The notes below the pieces were generated by a model that was given only the letters and a program-made list of their open reading frames with translations, searched no databases and was not told the origin of the DNA. Below, one piece after another: positions 62,896-64,000 of a stretch of DNA of 64,000 nucleotides; within the stretch, counting starts at the first letter, position 1, and every line of letters begins with the position of its first letter. The translations under genes were made by a program, and so were the position numbers. Source of the DNA: Brucella pecoris. GTDB lineage: Bacteria; Pseudomonadota; Alphaproteobacteria; Rhizobiales; Rhizobiaceae. The DNA lies in NCBI RefSeq assembly GCF_006376675.1, contig NZ_VEWK01000014.1, forward strand, positions 1 to 64,000, in the 5' to 3' direction.

Positions 62896-63738
62896 TCAGC
62901 CCCGCTGATAAAGCGAGTAAGCCTCCTCGCCACTCGCATCCTGATGGATGATCGCCATCAATCCGCGTACGACGGCGCTAGGATTGGCATGCTGATATAT
63001 GTTGCGCCCATAGACCATGCCCATTGCGCCCTGCCGCATCAAGGAGGCCGATTTTGCAAACACTGCTGCAAGGTCTTCCTTGCCACCGCCGCGCACCAAT
63101 ACCGGACAACGCGCCGCTTCAACAACGCGATGGAAGTCCTCCGCATTCGTCGTCGGATCCGCCTTGATGATATCAGCGCCCATTTCGCGGGCAAGCTTCG
63201 TAAGTGTCACGATCTTGTCGGCATCACCATCAACCATGTAGCCCCCGCGTTCCGTGACCGGCTGCATGACGAGTGGTTCGATCATCAGCGGCATACCGTA
63301 TTTTTCGCAATCAGCTCTGACACGAGAAATATTCTGCACGCACTGGCGAAAAAGGTCCGGCTCATCCGGCAACATGAACAGGTTCACCACGACACAGGCC
63401 GCATCCATTTGCAGCGCACCGACCAGCGGTTCGGCTTCGTTCTGCAGCACTGCCCACATGTCGCGATGGCGTATACGATTATAAGGATTACCCATATCAA
63501 GACGCATGACCAGAGCTGGCTTATCCTTGCCGGGGATATCCTGCAAAAGATCTGCCTGGCCATAGTTCATCTGAATCGCATCAGGCTTTGCATCGACCAA
63601 TGCCTGGACGACGGCTGGCATGTTCTCCAGTCCGTCGAGAAAAGACGGCTCGTTGCACACGCCATGATCGATAGCCACGTCCAGACAACGGCCATTGCCG
63701 AACAGCCGGTTCATCCGGACTTTGCGGTTTTCTCGCAT
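62896..63738 (-). CDS. Class I aldolase of the DhnA/LsrF (DeoC/FbaB-like) family
   Basis: A 280-residue TIM-barrel aldolase. DVAIDHGVCNEPS near the start is the family's substrate loop, ADIIKADPTTN carries the putative Schiff-base Lys, and VLVRGGGKEDL is the phosphate-binding loop. Relatives cleave fructose-1-/1,6-bisphosphate or act on phospho-AI-2 (LsrF). ATG 63738 has AAGGAG seven bases upstream, giving a 28-bp overlap with the upstream dehydrogenase gene; a shorter start at 63714 has no good site. In the same unit as the FGGY kinase. Confidence 0.87.
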   Translation of the reverse strand: MRENRKVRMNRLFGNGRCLDVAIDHGVCNEPSFLDGLENMPAVVQALVDAKPDAIQMNYGQADLLQDIPGKDKPALVMRLDMGNPYNRIRHRDMWAVLQNEAEPLVGALQMDAACVVVNLFMLPDEPDLFRQCVQNISRVRADCEKYGMPLMIEPLVMQPVTERGGYMVDGDADKIVTLTKLAREMGADIIKADPTTNAEDFHRVVEAARCPVLVRGGGKEDLAAVFAKSASLMRQGAMGMVYGRNIYQHANPSAVVRGLMAIIHQDASGEEAYSLYQRG

Positions 63739-64000
63739 AATTCACTCCTTTGTTCGTTCCTTGCGGAAAGCGTTTCCTCGGCAACACCGTGGCGCTCGCG
63801 CATGAGGGTTAAAAATCGCGTCAGCTCTGCATCGCTACGCTGCGGCGGCCAGCTTTTCTCCGCCGCGAGCAGATCAAGCACAGCCTTGGTCATGGCGAGG
63901 GAAAGTTCACCAGAAATCGCCAGTGTTGTGCGCCGCAGAAGCAGGTCATCCAGATGCTCAACCGCCTCTGCACGGATGAGATACAAAAACTCTCGCGTGC
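63711..64000 (-). CDS. GlpD-like FAD-dependent dehydrogenase, C-terminal part (cut by window edge)
   Basis: Only the last 95 codons are inside the window. The stretch TREFLYLIRAEAVEHLDD followed by LLLRRTTLAISGELS is typical of the C-terminal helical domain of aerobic glycerol-3-phosphate dehydrogenases and of erythritol-phosphate dehydrogenase EryB. It ends in an extension of about 25 residues after RERHGV. The frame is open to the window edge and no true start is visible. It probably oxidises a phosphorylated polyol made by the FGGY kinase, but which one cannot be told. Confidence 0.75.
   Translation of the reverse strand, partial: TREFLYLIRAEAVEHLDDLLLRRTTLAISGELSLAMTKAVLDLLAAEKSWPPQRSDAELTRFLTLMRERHGVAEETLSARNEQRSELCEKTAKSG

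Noticed and set aside
1-64000. CRISPR arrays, tRNA or rRNA genes, insertion sequences, prophage
   Set aside because: No regularly spaced repeats, no cloverleaf or rRNA sequence, and no transposase, integrase or phage structural gene could be recognised.

Overview
The window looks like a chromosomal segment of an alphaproteobacterium of the Rhizobiales, most likely Brucella/Ochrobactrum. The reasons are the gene complement (a PruR/DcpA-like c-di-GMP pair, several Dpp-type ABC importers, RpiR, GntR and tripartite tricarboxylate transporter (TTT) modules), moderate GC content, and a roughly 100-bp mosaic palindromic intergenic repeat of the RIME / Bru-RS type. The genus is inferred from family knowledge, not from a marker gene. 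I see no rRNA, tRNA, CRISPR array, transposase, phage gene or replication origin. The region reads as intact, catabolism-rich chromosome.

Layout. 0.1-3.5 kb: an FkbM methyltransferase and a pruR-dcpA-like operon. 3.8-15.5 kb: a peptidoglycan-recycling island. Its minus-strand operon is murQ, binding protein, two permeases, fused ATPase, cytosolic beta-lactamase-fold hydrolase, anmK. A second murA and an amino-sugar kinase form another operon, opposite a divergent RpiR regulator. The sequence GGAAT-N5-ATTCC occurs at both promoter regions. 15.5-22.6 kb: a small membrane protein, an M24 peptidase, then ubiX/ubiD-family genes divergent from ubiTUV (O2-independent ubiquinone synthesis). A perfect FNR box lies between them and a cysteine-free Crp/Fnr regulator lies downstream. 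22.7-27.6 kb: a DctB/DctD-like two-component system whose DctD lacks the sigma-54-contacting GAFTGA loop, beside an MHS-family carboxylate transporter. 27.6-33.5 kb: an AraC regulator divergent from an acyl-CoA ligase / SDR / thiolase / acyl-CoA dehydrogenase operon. 33.6-36 kb: a degenerate peptide deformylase homologue, serA and a small orphan.

36-43.8 kb: a GntR-controlled module of PdxA2-like dehydrogenase, TctCBA transporter, TIM-barrel isomerase-like enzyme and DhaK-DhaL kinase. It is probably for a four- or five-carbon acid sugar that ends as a triose or tetrose phosphate. 44-58.5 kb: a LysR gene and a long peptide-uptake and peptidase operon (prolyl iminopeptidase, S9 peptidase, M20 amidohydrolase, Dpp-type ABC transporter, second beta-lactamase-fold hydrolase, MmgE/PrpD protein), with an isoaspartyl peptidase upstream. 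58.6-61.3 kb: a lipoprotein, two small proteins, a cyclopropane-fatty-acid-synthase-like methyltransferase and a perfect 22-bp inverted repeat. 61.3-64 kb: an FGGY kinase, a class I aldolase and the 3' end of a GlpD-like dehydrogenase that runs off the window.

The main candidates for something under-described are: the self-contained muropeptide import and recycling island with its proposed operators; the DctD homologue without GAFTGA; the deformylase homologue that has lost three of five active-site residues; and the acid-sugar module that pairs PdxA2 with a DhaK-type kinase under a GntR regulator with a 16-bp duplicated operator.
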